A stretch of 64,000 nt of DNA from Methanothermobacter tenebrarum (GTDB lineage Archaea; Methanobacteriota; Methanobacteria; Methanobacteriales; DSM-23052). Below the pieces are notes generated by a model that did no database searches, was not told the origin of the DNA, and saw nothing but the letters and a program-made list of their open reading frames with translations. Location: the NCBI RefSeq assembly GCF_003264935.1, contig NZ_QLOE01000003.1:124001-188000 (forward strand). The letters run 5' to 3'. Positions 18,289-28,783 of the stretch are shown piece by piece; position 1 is the stretch's first letter, and the number at the start of each line of letters is the position of its first letter. Position numbers and translations under genes: made by a program.

Positions 18289-19650
18289 TTATCCGCTCCC
18301 ACCCACCATGACTTCCCTAACTCTTAGATGGGGTCCGCCATCACCTACAGGTACTGTTTGTCCTGCTTTCCCACAGAATCCAATATTCATTTTGAAATCT
18401 GATCCTATGGCATCGACTCTCTTAAGGGTTTCTGTGATATTCCCTGATAATGAAACGTCCCTGAGGGGTTCTTTTATTTCACCATCTTCTATTAGGAAGG
18501 ATTCAGCTGCATTGAACTGAAATATGCCCTTGCCTGTGTCCACTTGCCCACCTCTCGAACCTTTAAGGTATATTCCATATTCAATGTCTTCGATCATCTC
18601 CTCAAAGTTCCAGTCACCAGGTTCTAGGTAAGTGTTGCTCATTCTTACAATAGGGTTTTCGCTTACTATTGAACGTGCGTTACCTGTTGGTTCAAGGCCT
18701 AGTCTTTGGGCTGTTTCCCTTGATGTTAAATAAGATTTTAGGATACCATCCTCCACGAGGGTTGTGGGTGATGCTTTCACGCCTTCTGCATCATAATGGT
18801 AGTGGCCAAATGCGTCCATGGTTGGATCATCTACTATTTTAACATTCTTTGATCCTATCCTTTCACCGATACGATCTTTAAGTATTGAATCGTCTTGGAG
18901 TACAAGGTCTGCCTCTGTCGCATGCCCCAATGCTTCATGTATAAAAACTCCTGTAAGCTTAGGATCTGCTAAGATGGTGAATTTGCCTGAGGGTGGACTG
19001 TGGGCTGATAATAGCCTAACAGCTTTTTCGCTGGTTTCTCTACTTATCATTTCAAGGTCTTCTCTTTCAAGTATCTCGAAACCGTGGCAACCCCCAATAT
19101 TATCATGTCCCATTTGGATTTGTAAGCCATCAGAAGCTACTGTATTTAAGAATAGGGCTACTCTCACTTCCTCTGATTCTATAAATGATCCCTCAGAATT
19201 GAAGAAAATAGTTTTTGTTTCACTGTCCACATAATTTATAGTGGTACTTATAATTTTGTCTATGGAGGCTGCGTCATGTACTTCTAGAAGTGTTCTCTTC
19301 TTATCCTCGACTGGCACAGTAGAGGGTGGTATTCTAGCCTCAGAGCCTGTTCTGTCAACTATCGAAGGATATGGTGCCATCTCAACATCCCCACCCACTC
19401 TCTCAGATAATTTAAAGGCTTTTTCGGCTATTTCATCAATCTTTGATGGGTTAGAAGTATAAGTTAAGCCCCATGAACCATTATTAAGGACCCTGACACG
19501 TATACCAGTGTCATGGCCTGTTTTAATCTCTTGTATCTTACCATCCTTCATGAGAAGGGAATTGCTCAGTGATTCTCCCATCCTTATATCGGCATAATCG
19601 GCTTTCTCTGCAAGCCAATGAATTGTCTTTTCAAAGGCGCCAACGTCCAA
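18289..19650 (-). CDS. tldD: TldD family metallopeptidase
   Basis: TldD works with TldE/PmbA as a metalloprotease that processes peptides such as microcin B17 in bacteria; the archaeal target is unknown. The metal motif HEALGH, in [19 protein letters not shown], is seen near residue 230, and the C-terminus holds the family-typical Gly-rich [16 protein letters not shown]. The frame extends upstream to 19752, but that region codes for nothing family-like; GAGAGGTTGAT precedes the TTG at 19650, which gives the normal [13 protein letters not shown]. No tldE partner lies within the window. Confidence 0.88.
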   Translation of the reverse strand: MDVGAFEKTIHWLAEKADYADIRMGESLSNSLLMKDGKIQEIKTGHDTGIRVRVLNNGSWGLTYTSNPSKIDEIAEKAFKLSERVGGDVEMAPYPSIVDRTGSEARIPPSTVPVEDKKRTLLEVHDAASIDKIISTTINYVDSETKTIFFNSEGSFIESEEVRVALFLNTVASDGLQIQMGHDNIGGCHGFEILEREDLEMISRETSEKAVRLLSAHSPPSGKFTILADPKLTGVFIHEALGHATEADLVLQDDSILKDRIGERIGSKNVKIVDDPTMDAFGHYHYDAEGVKASPTTLVEDGILKSYLTSRETAQRLGLEPTGNARSIVSENPIVRMSNTYLEPGDWNFEEMIEDIEYGIYLKGSRGGQVDTGKGIFQFNAAESFLIEDGEIKEPLRDVSLSGNITETLKRVDAIGSDFKMNIGFCGKAGQTVPVGDGGPHLRVREVMVGGSG

Positions 19651-19784
19651 CTTTATCAACCTCTCAAATATTCTTTTATTCTCCCAGGGGTGACTGGGAC
19701 AGTGAGACAATCTTGGGGGGCTGTCAAATCCTACAATCCTGAAACAAAACATCTACCGGATTCTTGGAAGTTTTGTTATTTGTA

Positions 19785-19798
19785 TGGGGAGCTCCCCA
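19785..19798. repeat. 14-base perfect palindrome in the tldD/DUF39 gap
   Basis: TGGGGAGCTCCCCA is its own reverse complement and stands in the otherwise A+T-rich 241-base gap between divergent tldD and the DUF39 gene. TATA-like elements lie beside it (CTATAAAAATTA in reverse near 19827-19836, AATTATATAA at 19841-19850). It could be a protein-binding site or part of the tldD leader. Apart from these elements I see no gene in 19651-19891. Confidence 0.4.
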
Positions 19799-19891
19799 GT
19801 TGCTTATTAGAGTAGATAGGTGGATAATTTTTATAGGACTAATTATATAATTACACAGACATAAACCCTAGCTTTTGGGGGATGTGATATT

Positions 19892-21442
19892 TTGAAGACT
19901 ATCAACGAGATAAATCAGAAGATCAAGGATGGAGATGCTGTTGTAGTCACAGCATCTGAAATGACAGAGATAGTGGCTGAAAGCGGGCCTAAGGAGGCTG
20001 CCCGTGAAGTAGATGTCGTAACAACCGGTACATTCGGTGCTATGTGTTCATCGGGGGCTTTTTTAAATTTTGGCCATTCTGATCCTCCTATTAAGATGGC
20101 TAGAACTTATCTCAATGGCGTTGAACTTTATTCAGGTCTTGCGGCAGTGGACGCATATATAGGCGCGGCACAGCCTAACAAGGACCCAGAACTTGGACTG
20201 GATTATGGTGGAGCCCATGTCATAGAAGATCTCATAAAAGGTAAGGAAATAGAATTGGTCGCTGAGGCATATGGGACAGACTGTTACCCCCTAAAGCATG
20301 TTGAAACCTTAATAACCTTGGATAAGCTCAACCAGGCTATAATGGTTAATCCACGTAATTGTTATCAAAATTATGCTGTTGCAGTTAATTCTACTGATGA
20401 AACACTATACACTTATATGGGCACACTTTTACCCAATTATGGCAATGTAACCTATTCAAGTGCGGGGGAGCTCAGCCCACTTATAAACGATCCCTACTTC
20501 CAGACCATCGGCTTCGGTACAAGGGTTTTCTTATGCGGAACAGAAGGTTATATTGTCGGTGAAGGCACACAACATTCAACTGATGTCGAAAGAAAGCATG
20601 GTGTACCCACAACCTCTGCAGGTACATTAATGTTAAAAGGTGACATGAAAAAGATGAAACCAGAATTTTTAAAGGCGGCTACAATGCCAAAATATGGGCC
20701 AACCCTTTATGTAGGAGTTGGCATACCCATACCAATACTCAATGAGGATATAGCAGCATCTACAGGTATCAGTGACGAGGATATCACATGTAAGGTTGTT
20801 GATTATGGCGTGCCACGCAGAGAGAGGCCAGTAGTTAAGGAAACGAATTATAAGGAGCTTAAGAGTGGTAAAATTGAGATAAATGGTATGGAAGTTCCGA
20901 CTTCACCATTATCATCATTGAAAAAGGCTATAATAATAGCAGAGGAACTTAAAAGGTTGATAGAAAAAGGCGAATTCTTACTCACCTCACCAATTTATAG
21001 ACTACCATCAAAAGGTTATACCCTAAGACCCCTTGAAATCAGAAAACCATCAATACTGGTGCGGGAATTGGAAAGTAAACCAGTGATAGTCACACACCCT
21101 GATGAGAATATCAAGGATGTTGCAAGAAAACTTGTTGAAAACAATATTAACCACATCCCTGTCGTTGACGAAAAGGGAGTACTTCAAGGGATCGTGACAT
21201 CATGGGATATAGCTGATGCAGTTGCAAAGGGTAAAACCAGCCTCAGAGATGTTATGACAAGGAAAGTTATAATCGCCAGAGAAGACGAACCCGTAGAAGT
21301 GGTTGCACGTAGAATAGATAAATATGATATTTCGGGACTGCCAATAGTTGATTCAAATAACAAGGTCAAAGGTATTATAACAGCAGAGGACATATCAAGG
21401 CTCGTGGGGAAAAAAATGGATAGAGGGGGAGAATCCATATGA
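19892..21442 (+). CDS. L-aspartate semialdehyde sulfurtransferase (DUF39, HcyS) with CBS pair
   Basis: This DUF39 protein converts aspartate semialdehyde to homocysteine in methanogens that lack the usual transsulfuration route, as shown genetically for Methanosarcina MA1821. Residues 1-350 are the DUF39 domain, with conserved cysteines at about 52 (GAMCSSGAF) and 131 (GTDCYPLKH), the latter at the position I recall as catalytic. Residues 385-510 form two CBS domains ([32 protein letters not shown]) that may bind an adenosyl ligand for control. The TTG start has a G-rich site upstream, and the stop overlaps the ferredoxin-like partner by ATGA. Confidence 0.88.
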   Translation: MKTINEINQKIKDGDAVVVTASEMTEIVAESGPKEAAREVDVVTTGTFGAMCSSGAFLNFGHSDPPIKMARTYLNGVELYSGLAAVDAYIGAAQPNKDPELGLDYGGAHVIEDLIKGKEIELVAEAYGTDCYPLKHVETLITLDKLNQAIMVNPRNCYQNYAVAVNSTDETLYTYMGTLLPNYGNVTYSSAGELSPLINDPYFQTIGFGTRVFLCGTEGYIVGEGTQHSTDVERKHGVPTTSAGTLMLKGDMKKMKPEFLKAATMPKYGPTLYVGVGIPIPILNEDIAASTGISDEDITCKVVDYGVPRRERPVVKETNYKELKSGKIEINGMEVPTSPLSSLKKAIIIAEELKRLIEKGEFLLTSPIYRLPSKGYTLRPLEIRKPSILVRELESKPVIVTHPDENIKDVARKLVENNINHIPVVDEKGVLQGIVTSWDIADAVAKGKTSLRDVMTRKVIIAREDEPVEVVARRIDKYDISGLPIVDSNNKVKGIITAEDISRLVGKKMDRGGESI

Positions 21443-21825
21443 AAGCATGGCTAAGATTCCTTCCAAGCATCATAGGCAAAGCCATAATATCAGAGGCGAT
21501 AAAAAAATATGACATTGAATTCAACATACTAAGAGCGCATATAACACCCCGCGGGGGCAAAATGTTAGCTGAAATAAGCGGCCCCGAAGAAAGGGAGAGT
21601 ATAAAGTTCATGGAGGAGCAAGGTATAGAAGTAAACCCCATAATAAAAGTTGTTAAAAAGGATAAAGATAAATGCATAGACTGCGGAGCATGCATATCAC
21701 TTTGCCCAGTTAAAGCCATTACCATGGAAAAAGACTGGACAGTAGAAATAGATGACCAAATTTGTATAGGTTGTGGTTTTTGCACCAAATCTTGTCCCAC
21801 AAAATCCATAATCTTATTCGAATAG
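21439..21825 (+). CDS. NIL domain plus 2[4Fe-4S] ferredoxin, homocysteine synthesis partner
   Basis: The N-terminal 75 residues fit a NIL domain (substrate-binding fold), and the C-terminal part carries two [4Fe-4S] motifs: [16 protein letters not shown] and [16 protein letters not shown]. This is the MA1822-type partner of the DUF39 enzyme; the clusters are thought to supply electrons for sulfur transfer. The ATG overlaps the DUF39 stop, so the two proteins are made together. Length (128) is as expected. Confidence 0.9.
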   Translation: MKAWLRFLPSIIGKAIISEAIKKYDIEFNILRAHITPRGGKMLAEISGPEERESIKFMEEQGIEVNPIIKVVKKDKDKCIDCGACISLCPVKAITMEKDWTVEIDDQICIGCGFCTKSCPTKSIILFE

Positions 21826-21834
21826 AGTGGTTTT

Positions 21835-23025
21835 ATGGTTATAGTCGTCGGTTCGGGGGCTGGTGGCGCCACCATCGCAAGGGAACTTGCAAAAAATGGC
21901 ACTCAAGTCACCATCATAGAGAAAGGCCCTATCGTACCATCAAAGCATGCATTTAAATGCTATGACCCCCCACCTCATGGCGTGGACCTTCTTAAAACTT
22001 CATGCGTAGGCGGTTCCACCCTTGTAGCGGCCGGAAATGCTATCAGAGTCCTTGAGGATGATCTAAAGGATTATGGTATAAATATTACAAAGGAACTTGA
22101 CGAGATAGAAAAGGAACTTAATGTGAAACCACTCCCAAAGACACATTTAGGTGATGGCACAAAACTTATAATGGAGGGTGCACATTCACTTGGCCTGCCC
22201 ATAAGGAGGATGCCAAAATTCATAAACCCTGAAAAGTGTAAACCTTGTGGAAAGTGTGCCTTCGGGTGCCCAAGGGACGCTAAATGGTCTGCGAAGGAAT
22301 TCATAGAGGATGCCACGAGATGGGGTGCTGAACTCATCCAAGAAACCGAGGTTAAAAATCTTATCATAGAAGATAATAGGATAAGGGGGGTTAAAACTTC
22401 AGACGGACCATTGTATGATGAAATCGTGATACTAGCAGCGGGGGCGGTTGGAACACCAAGACTGCTCCTAAGATCAGGTATAAATGCAGGGGAAACATTC
22501 TTCATGGACACTTTCATAACAGTAGGGGGTATACTAAAGGATATACGATTCAATGAGGAAGTGCAGATGAATGCCATAATTGAAATGGAAAATTTCATAT
22601 TAGCACCACATTTTGCCACGCTCATCGCAAAAGAACTCAAAAAAGAAGGATACAAGGAAAAGGATATCATAGGATTAATGGTTAAAATCGCCGATGAGAA
22701 TAAGGGGAAAGTTAAATTGGATGGGATCATAAAAGAGAACACCTTCAATGATATAAAGTTGCTTGCAAGGGGATCAGCCATTGCAGGTTCCATACTCTCA
22801 AACATTGGCGTAGACACATCCACCATAGTTTCAACACATCCGAGAGGCGCCCATCCAGGGGGCACCGCCCCCATAGGGAAAGTAGTGGATGAAAGCCTTG
22901 AAACAAGTATAAAAGGACTTTATATTGCAGATGCAAGTGTACTCCCAAAGGCCCCAGGCGCCCCACCAATCCTCACAATCATGGCCCTCGCACTCAAACT
23001 CGCTAAACACATATTAAAGGGGTAA
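21835..23025 (+). CDS. GMC-like FAD-dependent oxidoreductase with Cys cluster motif
   Basis: The N-terminus is a dinucleotide-binding fold for FAD (VIVVGSGAGGATIARELAKNG). A ferredoxin-like Cys motif, CKPCGKCAFGC, follows near residues 132-142, and the C-terminal GMC-family segment has STHPRGAHPGGTAP and GLYIADASVLP. The Cys arrangement suggests an Fe-S cluster next to the flavin. The substrate is unknown. The gene follows the homocysteine-synthesis pair after nine bases and may act in the same electron path, but that is inference. GTG or TTG alternatives are not needed; ATG 21835 begins the fold directly. Confidence 0.82.
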   Translation: MVIVVGSGAGGATIARELAKNGTQVTIIEKGPIVPSKHAFKCYDPPPHGVDLLKTSCVGGSTLVAAGNAIRVLEDDLKDYGINITKELDEIEKELNVKPLPKTHLGDGTKLIMEGAHSLGLPIRRMPKFINPEKCKPCGKCAFGCPRDAKWSAKEFIEDATRWGAELIQETEVKNLIIEDNRIRGVKTSDGPLYDEIVILAAGAVGTPRLLLRSGINAGETFFMDTFITVGGILKDIRFNEEVQMNAIIEMENFILAPHFATLIAKELKKEGYKEKDIIGLMVKIADENKGKVKLDGIIKENTFNDIKLLARGSAIAGSILSNIGVDTSTIVSTHPRGAHPGGTAPIGKVVDESLETSIKGLYIADASVLPKAPGAPPILTIMALALKLAKHILKG

Positions 23026-23031
23026 TTTTGC

Positions 23032-24240
23032 ATGTTTAAAAAATTTTTAATACTTGTAGTGTTTCTCGGACTTTTTTCCGTGGCCCAAGTATCAGCGGCC
23101 AATATAGAGATTATAAATAATGAGACTGGAGGAAATGTTACAGTAAATTATTATATTAGACAATACGCACCTCAGCATCCAATAACCAAGGAGGTCATCA
23201 CATTAGCTAAAAATGGCACTCCAATGGTGGTATTCGGTAATGGTTCTGGCAAGAATGTTATGATCGTTGCAGGTGTTCATGGTAATGAATTACCTCCACA
23301 ACTAGCAGCTCTTAAACTCATAGATTATCTTGCAGATAAGAAAATTAATGGTACAGTCTATATAGTGCCATTCCTCATCCCATCATCAACAGCAACATCC
23401 TCCCGTTATTGGAAAGGCCAGAACCCTAATAGTATAGCCGATCATAAGGGGACACCAACCAATAGGATAGTTCAAATTGCCAAGGAACGTTTAATCCAGG
23501 CTTTGGGGGATTTCCATTCAACACAACCTGGAGGAACTCCAGGAACGGATGCAGTATTCTGTTCAAGAACACCAACATATGAAAGTTACAAGATAGCATA
23601 TTATATAAGTAAGAACAGCCTCTCTAAGCTGATAGCATATGAGAAAGCTGGTTTAGAATATCAAGGGGCCTTGGAGGACGTTTGCAACCTTGAAGGCATA
23701 CCTAGTGTTACATGTGAAGTTCTCTCCCCACATGGAACCGTGGCCGTGGGTAGTGTTGACAGATCATTTATGCAAATGATCCTATTCCTAAAATATAATA
23801 ATATTATACTAGATGCTAGTTTATCAATTTCGCAGGTGGTTACAAGCGCGAATACCATAAAAAACTACTATGAATCCTATAAGAGATTACCTAGCAATGT
23901 CACCATAAACAATAATTACTATAATATGGGCCAAGTATTGTATTTGTCCTGTAAAGCTACATTAAATATAAATAGTGGCAGCACATCCATGATAAGTGTG
24001 GGCAATCTTAAGAGTGCCACAGCATCATATGAAAACTATAAAAGAGGGATAATCTATAAATCAGAATATTTAAAGGTTGCAAGGAATGTTATAGGCTTTA
24101 TTGAAGTTTATAATCGCGCGCCCAATTATGCTAGTACAAGCCGTGGTAAAATACCATTCCATAAACTTGTTTATATGTACACTAGGATTCTATGCTTTTA
24201 TAGTGTCAATGGTAGACTCCCGGGTTATGTGACGGTCTAG
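23032..24240 (+). CDS. Secreted M14/AstE-like peptidase with pseudomurein-binding repeats
   Basis: A clear signal peptide (about residues 1-22, ending VSA) is followed by a zinc carboxypeptidase/succinylglutamate-desuccinylase-like domain. Candidate metal ligands are His83 and Glu86 in GVHGNELPP and His162 in [10 protein letters not shown], with Glu229 in PSVTCEVL as possible catalytic base. From about residue 268 to the end are repeats of the pseudomurein-binding type (for example [15 protein letters not shown] and [13 protein letters not shown], with a partial last copy ending [10 protein letters not shown]). Together these suggest an enzyme acting on pseudomurein peptides at the cell wall; the activity is inferred. 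It converges on pyrI with a four-base overlap. Confidence 0.82.
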   Translation: MFKKFLILVVFLGLFSVAQVSAANIEIINNETGGNVTVNYYIRQYAPQHPITKEVITLAKNGTPMVVFGNGSGKNVMIVAGVHGNELPPQLAALKLIDYLADKKINGTVYIVPFLIPSSTATSSRYWKGQNPNSIADHKGTPTNRIVQIAKERLIQALGDFHSTQPGGTPGTDAVFCSRTPTYESYKIAYYISKNSLSKLIAYEKAGLEYQGALEDVCNLEGIPSVTCEVLSPHGTVAVGSVDRSFMQMILFLKYNNIILDASLSISQVVTSANTIKNYYESYKRLPSNVTINNNYYNMGQVLYLSCKATLNINSGSTSMISVGNLKSATASYENYKRGIIYKSEYLKVARNVIGFIEVYNRAPNYASTSRGKIPFHKLVYMYTRILCFYSVNGRLPGYVTV

Positions 24241-24701
24241 AATTGGGATTCAATTTCATCTTCGCTCATGAGCCTTTCACAGAAATGACACCTTAAAATA
24301 ACAGGTTCTCTGTTGATAACATAGAATCGCGTTTTCACAGGCTCCCTTTTATTAGTTATACAATTTGGATTAGGACACTTTAATATCCCATGCACTTCAT
24401 CGAGGAGGTGTACTTTCCACTTTTCCACTATCTCATAATCCCTTATTATATTTATGGTTGCCTTGGGTGCTATGAGGGCTATCTGATCCACTTCACTTGA
24501 TTCTAATTCCCTATTCTCCACTTTAACAATATCCTTCGAACCATAACGTGAAGATTCCATGTTAATAGCTACTGTAACCCTACTTTTACCATCTGGAAGA
24601 CCCAGTATTTTCAAGACGTGCAAGGCCTTATTTGAGGTAATATGGTCTATGACGGTCCCATTTTTTATCGGTTTAACTTTAAGTTCTTTGGGTTTTCTCA
24701 A
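24237..24701 (-). CDS. pyrI: Aspartate carbamoyltransferase regulatory chain
   Basis: PyrI binds nucleotide effectors and joins the PyrB trimers of aspartate transcarbamoylase. The N-terminal allosteric domain has [17 protein letters not shown], and the C-terminal zinc domain has four cysteines in CPNPNCITN and LRCHFCERL. Length (154) is typical. No pyrB is seen nearby, so the two subunits are encoded apart, which is common in methanogens. It ends a minus-strand run after secD, ten bases downstream. Confidence 0.95.
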   Translation of the reverse strand: MRKPKELKVKPIKNGTVIDHITSNKALHVLKILGLPDGKSRVTVAINMESSRYGSKDIVKVENRELESSEVDQIALIAPKATINIIRDYEIVEKWKVHLLDEVHGILKCPNPNCITNKREPVKTRFYVINREPVILRCHFCERLMSEDEIESQF

Positions 24702-24711
24702 TCTAAACCCC

Positions 24712-25914
24712 CTACTTTATTATATACTCCATGAATTTAGCATATACTGGGCGGGTTATGAAAACTCCTATGAGAACGCCTAGGACTGTTGTAAATGCGA
24801 AACCGGCTAACATTCCTATACCAGTAGCGCCCCTCGCGAAACCTACATAGGCTAATGGTAACATAGCAGCAATTAAGGTACCTGCAGAGGCGAATATTAT
24901 GAAGAAAGCTTCTCGGATCCTGAACCTTCTCCTGCGCCTTTTTACTTTTTCCTCGCCGAGTACTTCATCTGTTATGATTATCTGGTCATCCACCCCAGTC
25001 CCTATGGCCGCCAGGATACCTGCTATAGCGGCCAAGTCTATATTCCATCGTATGATGGCAGCAACACCTAGTATGAGTATGAGTTCTGCCAAGGTTGTGA
25101 AGAATATTGGGAGTACTAGGATGGGCGTCCTATAACGTGCGACTAAGATTATGATAATGGCGATGATAGCAAGTAGACCGGCTATTAGGGCTCCTTTGGC
25201 GAATTCTCCTCCAAGTTCTGCGGATACACTGCTCACACCAACAATTTTAACCTTGACGGGCAGTGAACCAGACTTTAGGAGGGTTTCAACTTCTTTCGCC
25301 TTTAATTCTGCGGATTCTCTTGTACTCTCGGCGCCTGTTATTGCAACGTCGGTCACGGGTTTACCAGCCGCCACGTCAGGTGATATTTCAGGAGAAGTTA
25401 TAAGACGATCATCCAAGTACATGTCAACTGGTGCTCCAGCTTTTCCCTCTGCAGCTTCTGCAAAACGTTTCGCACTATCAGTTGATATGCGGAATGGAAC
25501 CTCCCATTGGTTTCCTCTTATTATGGGGGATTGTACGCTTACAATATCGGCTCCTGTAAGCACAGTCTTATTGTCGATTTTCGCTTCAAATTTACCTGGT
25601 GAACCCACTATTTTAGCCACTTCTTCGGGTTTTACCCCGGCAATTTCAATGATAATGTTTTGGTTTCCACTGGCCCTTACTTTCACATCCTTTACGCCGA
25701 AGATGTTAAGCCTTTTGTCAAGTACGCTGGTTATGGTGTTCATGGTGGCGGAGTCCACAGGTTTTTCTAATTGTATTTGTATGATGGATCCTCCCTTTAG
25801 GTCGAGGCCTTGTGGGATTCCAAGGGTTGAAATAGCTGCTAAACTTATCACTACCAATATTATGAGGGTGATTGTCCTTGGTTCTCTTATGAATCCTGAA
25901 ACTCCTCTTCTCAT
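24712..25914 (-). CDS. secD: Protein-export membrane protein SecD
   Basis: SecD is the larger partner of SecDF, which helps protein export through the Sec channel. The protein has one N-terminal helix, a large extracytoplasmic domain (with the D1-type [18 protein letters not shown] near residue 35-52), and five C-terminal helices holding the [18 protein letters not shown] motif of the RND-like transporter family. The frame is open upstream to 25962 inside secF, but GGAGGC precedes ATG 25914, which overlaps the secF stop as ATGA. Length (400) fits archaeal SecD. Confidence 0.95.
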   Translation of the reverse strand: MRRGVSGFIREPRTITLIILVVISLAAISTLGIPQGLDLKGGSIIQIQLEKPVDSATMNTITSVLDKRLNIFGVKDVKVRASGNQNIIIEIAGVKPEEVAKIVGSPGKFEAKIDNKTVLTGADIVSVQSPIIRGNQWEVPFRISTDSAKRFAEAAEGKAGAPVDMYLDDRLITSPEISPDVAAGKPVTDVAITGAESTRESAELKAKEVETLLKSGSLPVKVKIVGVSSVSAELGGEFAKGALIAGLLAIIAIIIILVARYRTPILVLPIFFTTLAELILILGVAAIIRWNIDLAAIAGILAAIGTGVDDQIIITDEVLGEEKVKRRRRRFRIREAFFIIFASAGTLIAAMLPLAYVGFARGATGIGMLAGFAFTTVLGVLIGVFITRPVYAKFMEYIIK

Positions 25915-26747
25915 GATTTTGCCTCCAAGTACCATCTTAGTATACCAAGGTTCATGAGCCATGTTGTTAAGATGTCGGCTGATAATCCTATGATAAGGAC
26001 CGCAGCTATATTACTTAAAACTTCGGCTTCTGGTATGAGGAATACTGTTACTAGGTAGAGTGCGCTCATGGATGCTATTGCTGATGCTGACATTGTTAGC
26101 CCGGTTTTAATGGCTCCTATCGCCCTCTCGGTTATTTTACCTTTTCTTTGTTTAAGGACTCTTGTCGTGAGTAGTATGTCAGTGTCTACGCTGTAGCCTA
26201 TTAGCATGAGGATCGCGCCGATGGATGCGAGTGACAATGGGACCTTAAAGAGTGACATGCCACCGAGTGCTATTATGATATCGCAAGCTGCTGCTAGTAT
26301 AACCGCAAGGGATGGTACCAAGTTTCTGAAGACTATGAGTACTGTTATGGACATGAAAAGGAAAGCGAACCCCACGGCCCAATAAATTTGGTTCATGGCT
26401 TCTTTGCCTAGTATTGGACCTACTGACCTGTAACTTTTAATCTTCGCCGTGCCTTCTAGGGCCCTTGCAAATTCATCAACTTGGATGTCGCTGCCCATTT
26501 GTACTGTTGCATCATTTCCCTTGATTGAAATGACATTAACGTCTTTGATTTTTAATTTTTCTTGGATGAAGGCTTTGAGTTCTGTTTGATCCATCTTTTT
26601 TTCTAGTGTTAATTCTGTGATGGATCCTCCTTTTAGGTCTACGCTTTCTTCTAGTCCGTGTGTTACGAGTATGCCAAGGGACAATAATGTTATGATTAGT
26701 GGTATGATTATAAGTAGTTTGTAGGATTCTAGAAGTTTTCTTTTCAA
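25911..26747 (-). CDS. secF: Protein-export membrane protein SecF
   Basis: SecF pairs with SecD in the export accessory complex. The 278-residue protein has an N-terminal helix, a periplasm-like domain beginning [18 protein letters not shown], and five helices with the conserved [22 protein letters not shown] segment. It precedes secD with a four-base overlap, so the two are coupled. The flavodoxin gene lies 11 bases upstream. Confidence 0.94.
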   Translation of the reverse strand: MKRKLLESYKLLIIIPLIITLLSLGILVTHGLEESVDLKGGSITELTLEKKMDQTELKAFIQEKLKIKDVNVISIKGNDATVQMGSDIQVDEFARALEGTAKIKSYRSVGPILGKEAMNQIYWAVGFAFLFMSITVLIVFRNLVPSLAVILAAACDIIIALGGMSLFKVPLSLASIGAILMLIGYSVDTDILLTTRVLKQRKGKITERAIGAIKTGLTMSASAIASMSALYLVTVFLIPEAEVLSNIAAVLIIGLSADILTTWLMNLGILRWYLEAKS

Positions 26748-26758
26748 TATTATTCACC

Positions 26759-27259
26759 TTATCCTATGGAGTATATTTTAAGGTCTTTTTCGGCTATGAC
26801 CTTTAATGCGTCCTCTTTGATATCCTGAAATTGTTTACCACCTGTTTTTATCGTGAAGGAGTTTATTATGCGGCCTCCTCTCGCTTTTATCTTTTCTGCC
26901 ATCCTATCTATTACATTGCTTCCTCCTTGGCGGGCCATTGTGGCGAATAGTATGACGTCTTTGCCCTTTAAGTTTAGGTTGTCTATTAGTGTTATTATAG
27001 CTGGCGCTGGTTTACCAGCCCATGTGGGAGACCCTATATATAGGAGGTCGTATCCGCTTAGGTCGATAGTTTCAGGTTCTATCCTAGTCTTGTTCTCCCT
27101 TATAGCATCTATGATCGATCCTATATTACTTAGGAGGCCGTATCGGTCCTTTAAATCTTTTATTTCTATGGTTTCGGCTGATAGTTCATTGGCGAGGGTT
27201 TTAGCTACAGTTTCTGTCTTTTTTGTTTTTGAATAGTAGATTATTAGTACCTTTTTCAT
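26759..27259 (-). CDS. Flavodoxin-like protein
   Basis: The protein has the flavodoxin FMN phosphate-loop region (VLIIYYSKTKKTETVAKTLA) at its N-terminus and the flavin-ring loops IGSPTWAGKPAPA near residues 75-87 and FATMARQGGSNVIDR further on. Length (166) is typical of long-chain archaeal flavodoxin-family proteins, which carry single electrons. The partner is unknown. AGGTG precedes ATG 27259; the TTG at 27277 is less likely. It lies between argC and secF on the same strand. Confidence 0.87.
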   Translation of the reverse strand: MKKVLIIYYSKTKKTETVAKTLANELSAETIEIKDLKDRYGLLSNIGSIIDAIRENKTRIEPETIDLSGYDLLYIGSPTWAGKPAPAIITLIDNLNLKGKDVILFATMARQGGSNVIDRMAEKIKARGGRIINSFTIKTGGKQFQDIKEDALKVIAEKDLKIYSIG

Positions 27260-27289
27260 AATGGCACCTACCCACAATATTATCGTTCA

Positions 27290-28300
27290 TTAGGGGTGTA
27301 CTGCGGGAATGTCTAGGGATGTTTTTTCATCAAAGCCGAACATGATATTCATGTTCTGGATTGCCTGGCCAGAAGCTCCTTTTACTAGGTTGTCTATTGT
27401 CGATATTATAACGGCCCTCCTGTTATCATCTATTTCAAAGCAGCCTATATGGCACTCGTTAGAGCCTCTGACAGCGCTTAAACGTAGCATTTCACCCTCT
27501 TCTATTATTTTTATGAATGGTTCGCCTTGGTAGAATCCAGCATATATGCTTTCAAGTTCTTTGGGGGTGAGATCTTCTTTTAGAAACGTGTGTACTGTTG
27601 TTAGTATTCCCCGGATGACTGGTACAAGGTGTGGTGTGAAGCTTACATTTACTGGGTGTTCACGTGATAATTCTTGACGTATCTCTGGTGTATGCCTGTG
27701 ATCTGTCACGTTATATGGTATGACGTTATCGCTACAATTTGGATAATGGGTCACGCTGGTGGGTTTTATCCCGGCGCCGCTTACACCAGTCTTGGAATCT
27801 ATTATGAAAGTTTCGGCTAATTTTTCATAGACTAGTGGCATGCAGGCTAGTATTGCCCCTGTTGGGAAGCATCCTGGGTTCGCTACGAGTTTGGCATTTT
27901 TTATCTTGTCCCTGTAAATTTCTGGGAGTCCGTAGACTGCATCCAAGGGGCCTTCGTGTTTTATACCATACCATTTTTCATATGTTTCTATATCATCGAA
28001 TCTGTAATCACCGCTCAAGTCAACGACTTTTATATCCTGTTCTAGGATCATTGGAACGATCTTCATAGAAGCTCCATGTGGTGTTGCTGTGAATATGAGA
28101 TCCGCGTCAATATTATCAATGTCAACATCTGAAAATTCAAGTTCAAGGTCTTGGAGGTGTGGGTGCACCCTATTTATGGGTTTGCCAGCATATTTTCTAG
28201 ATGTGGCGGCCACGATTTCCACTTTGGGGTGTTTGCTTAGAAATCTTAAAAGTTCGCCACCAGTATATCCACTAGCTCCTATAATACCTACATCGATCAT
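27290..28300 (-). CDS. argC: N-acetyl-gamma-glutamyl-phosphate reductase
   Basis: ArgC makes N-acetylglutamate semialdehyde with NADPH in arginine synthesis. The N-terminal nucleotide fold ([18 protein letters not shown]) and the catalytic cysteine motif [14 protein letters not shown] near residue 145 are clear. [15 protein letters not shown] is another family stretch. Length (336) is normal. It sits in a minus-strand run with ribL and hisA, which look like co-transcribed housekeeping genes; arginine also feeds the pdaD/speB polyamine route in this window. Confidence 0.95.
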   Translation of the reverse strand: MIDVGIIGASGYTGGELLRFLSKHPKVEIVAATSRKYAGKPINRVHPHLQDLELEFSDVDIDNIDADLIFTATPHGASMKIVPMILEQDIKVVDLSGDYRFDDIETYEKWYGIKHEGPLDAVYGLPEIYRDKIKNAKLVANPGCFPTGAILACMPLVYEKLAETFIIDSKTGVSGAGIKPTSVTHYPNCSDNVIPYNVTDHRHTPEIRQELSREHPVNVSFTPHLVPVIRGILTTVHTFLKEDLTPKELESIYAGFYQGEPFIKIIEEGEMLRLSAVRGSNECHIGCFEIDDNRRAVIISTIDNLVKGASGQAIQNMNIMFGFDEKTSLDIPAVHP

Positions 28301-28312
28301 TAAACCACCAAT

Positions 28313-28768
28313 TTAACAGTTTTTGAATGTTTTATCATCGAATTTCATGTTTTTTATTTTTTTGATTATTTTGCAGGTGCTGTCTAGTGGGGCTTTTTTA
28401 TACTTTTTTATTCTTTTAACTTCACATTTAAGACCCCTTTTTCTAAGTTCCTTTTCAAGTTCTTTAATATTAAAGTCTTGGTCTGGGCCTATGGCTATAA
28501 TATCGGGGTCTATTTTGTGGACTATCTCGAACATGTCTGTTTCACTCCCGAGGTGGGCTTCATCAACTGGTTTTAACATTTTAACAACTTCTAATCTCTG
28601 TTTTTCGCTTATGATGGGGATTCTTTTCTTTGCCCTTACGGTGGAGTCTCTTGCAAGGACTACAACTAACTTTGCATTCTTTCCACCGAGTTTTTTAGCC
28701 TCTTCTAGAAAGAAAATATGTCCTGGGTGTATGATGTCGAAGGTGCCAGTGGCCATCACAGTCTTCAT
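28313..28768 (-). CDS. ribL: FAD synthase (archaeal RibL)
   Basis: RibL is the archaeal cytidylyltransferase-like enzyme that adenylates FMN to FAD, first described in Methanocaldococcus. The nucleotidyltransferase HxGH motif is at [22 protein letters not shown], near residues 8-19, and the second signature [13 protein letters not shown] near residue 55. Conserved cysteines near the C-terminus (for example in [12 protein letters not shown]) fit the redox-sensitive enzyme. A GTG at 28780 overlaps the AGGTGA site; ATG 28768 is preferred. Confidence 0.9.
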   Translation of the reverse strand: MKTVMATGTFDIIHPGHIFFLEEAKKLGGKNAKLVVVLARDSTVRAKKRIPIISEKQRLEVVKMLKPVDEAHLGSETDMFEIVHKIDPDIIAIGPDQDFNIKELEKELRKRGLKCEVKRIKKYKKAPLDSTCKIIKKIKNMKFDDKTFKNC

Positions 28769-28783
28769 GATACTTTTCACCTA

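Noticed and set aside
22071-22874. Minus-strand 267-residue frame opposite the flavoprotein
   Set aside because: The plus-strand FAD and GMC motifs are clear; the reverse frame is Ser/Pro-rich with no motif.
25151-25957. Plus-strand 268-residue frame opposite secD
   Set aside because: secD is unmistakable on the minus strand; the plus frame has no domain and no ribosome site.
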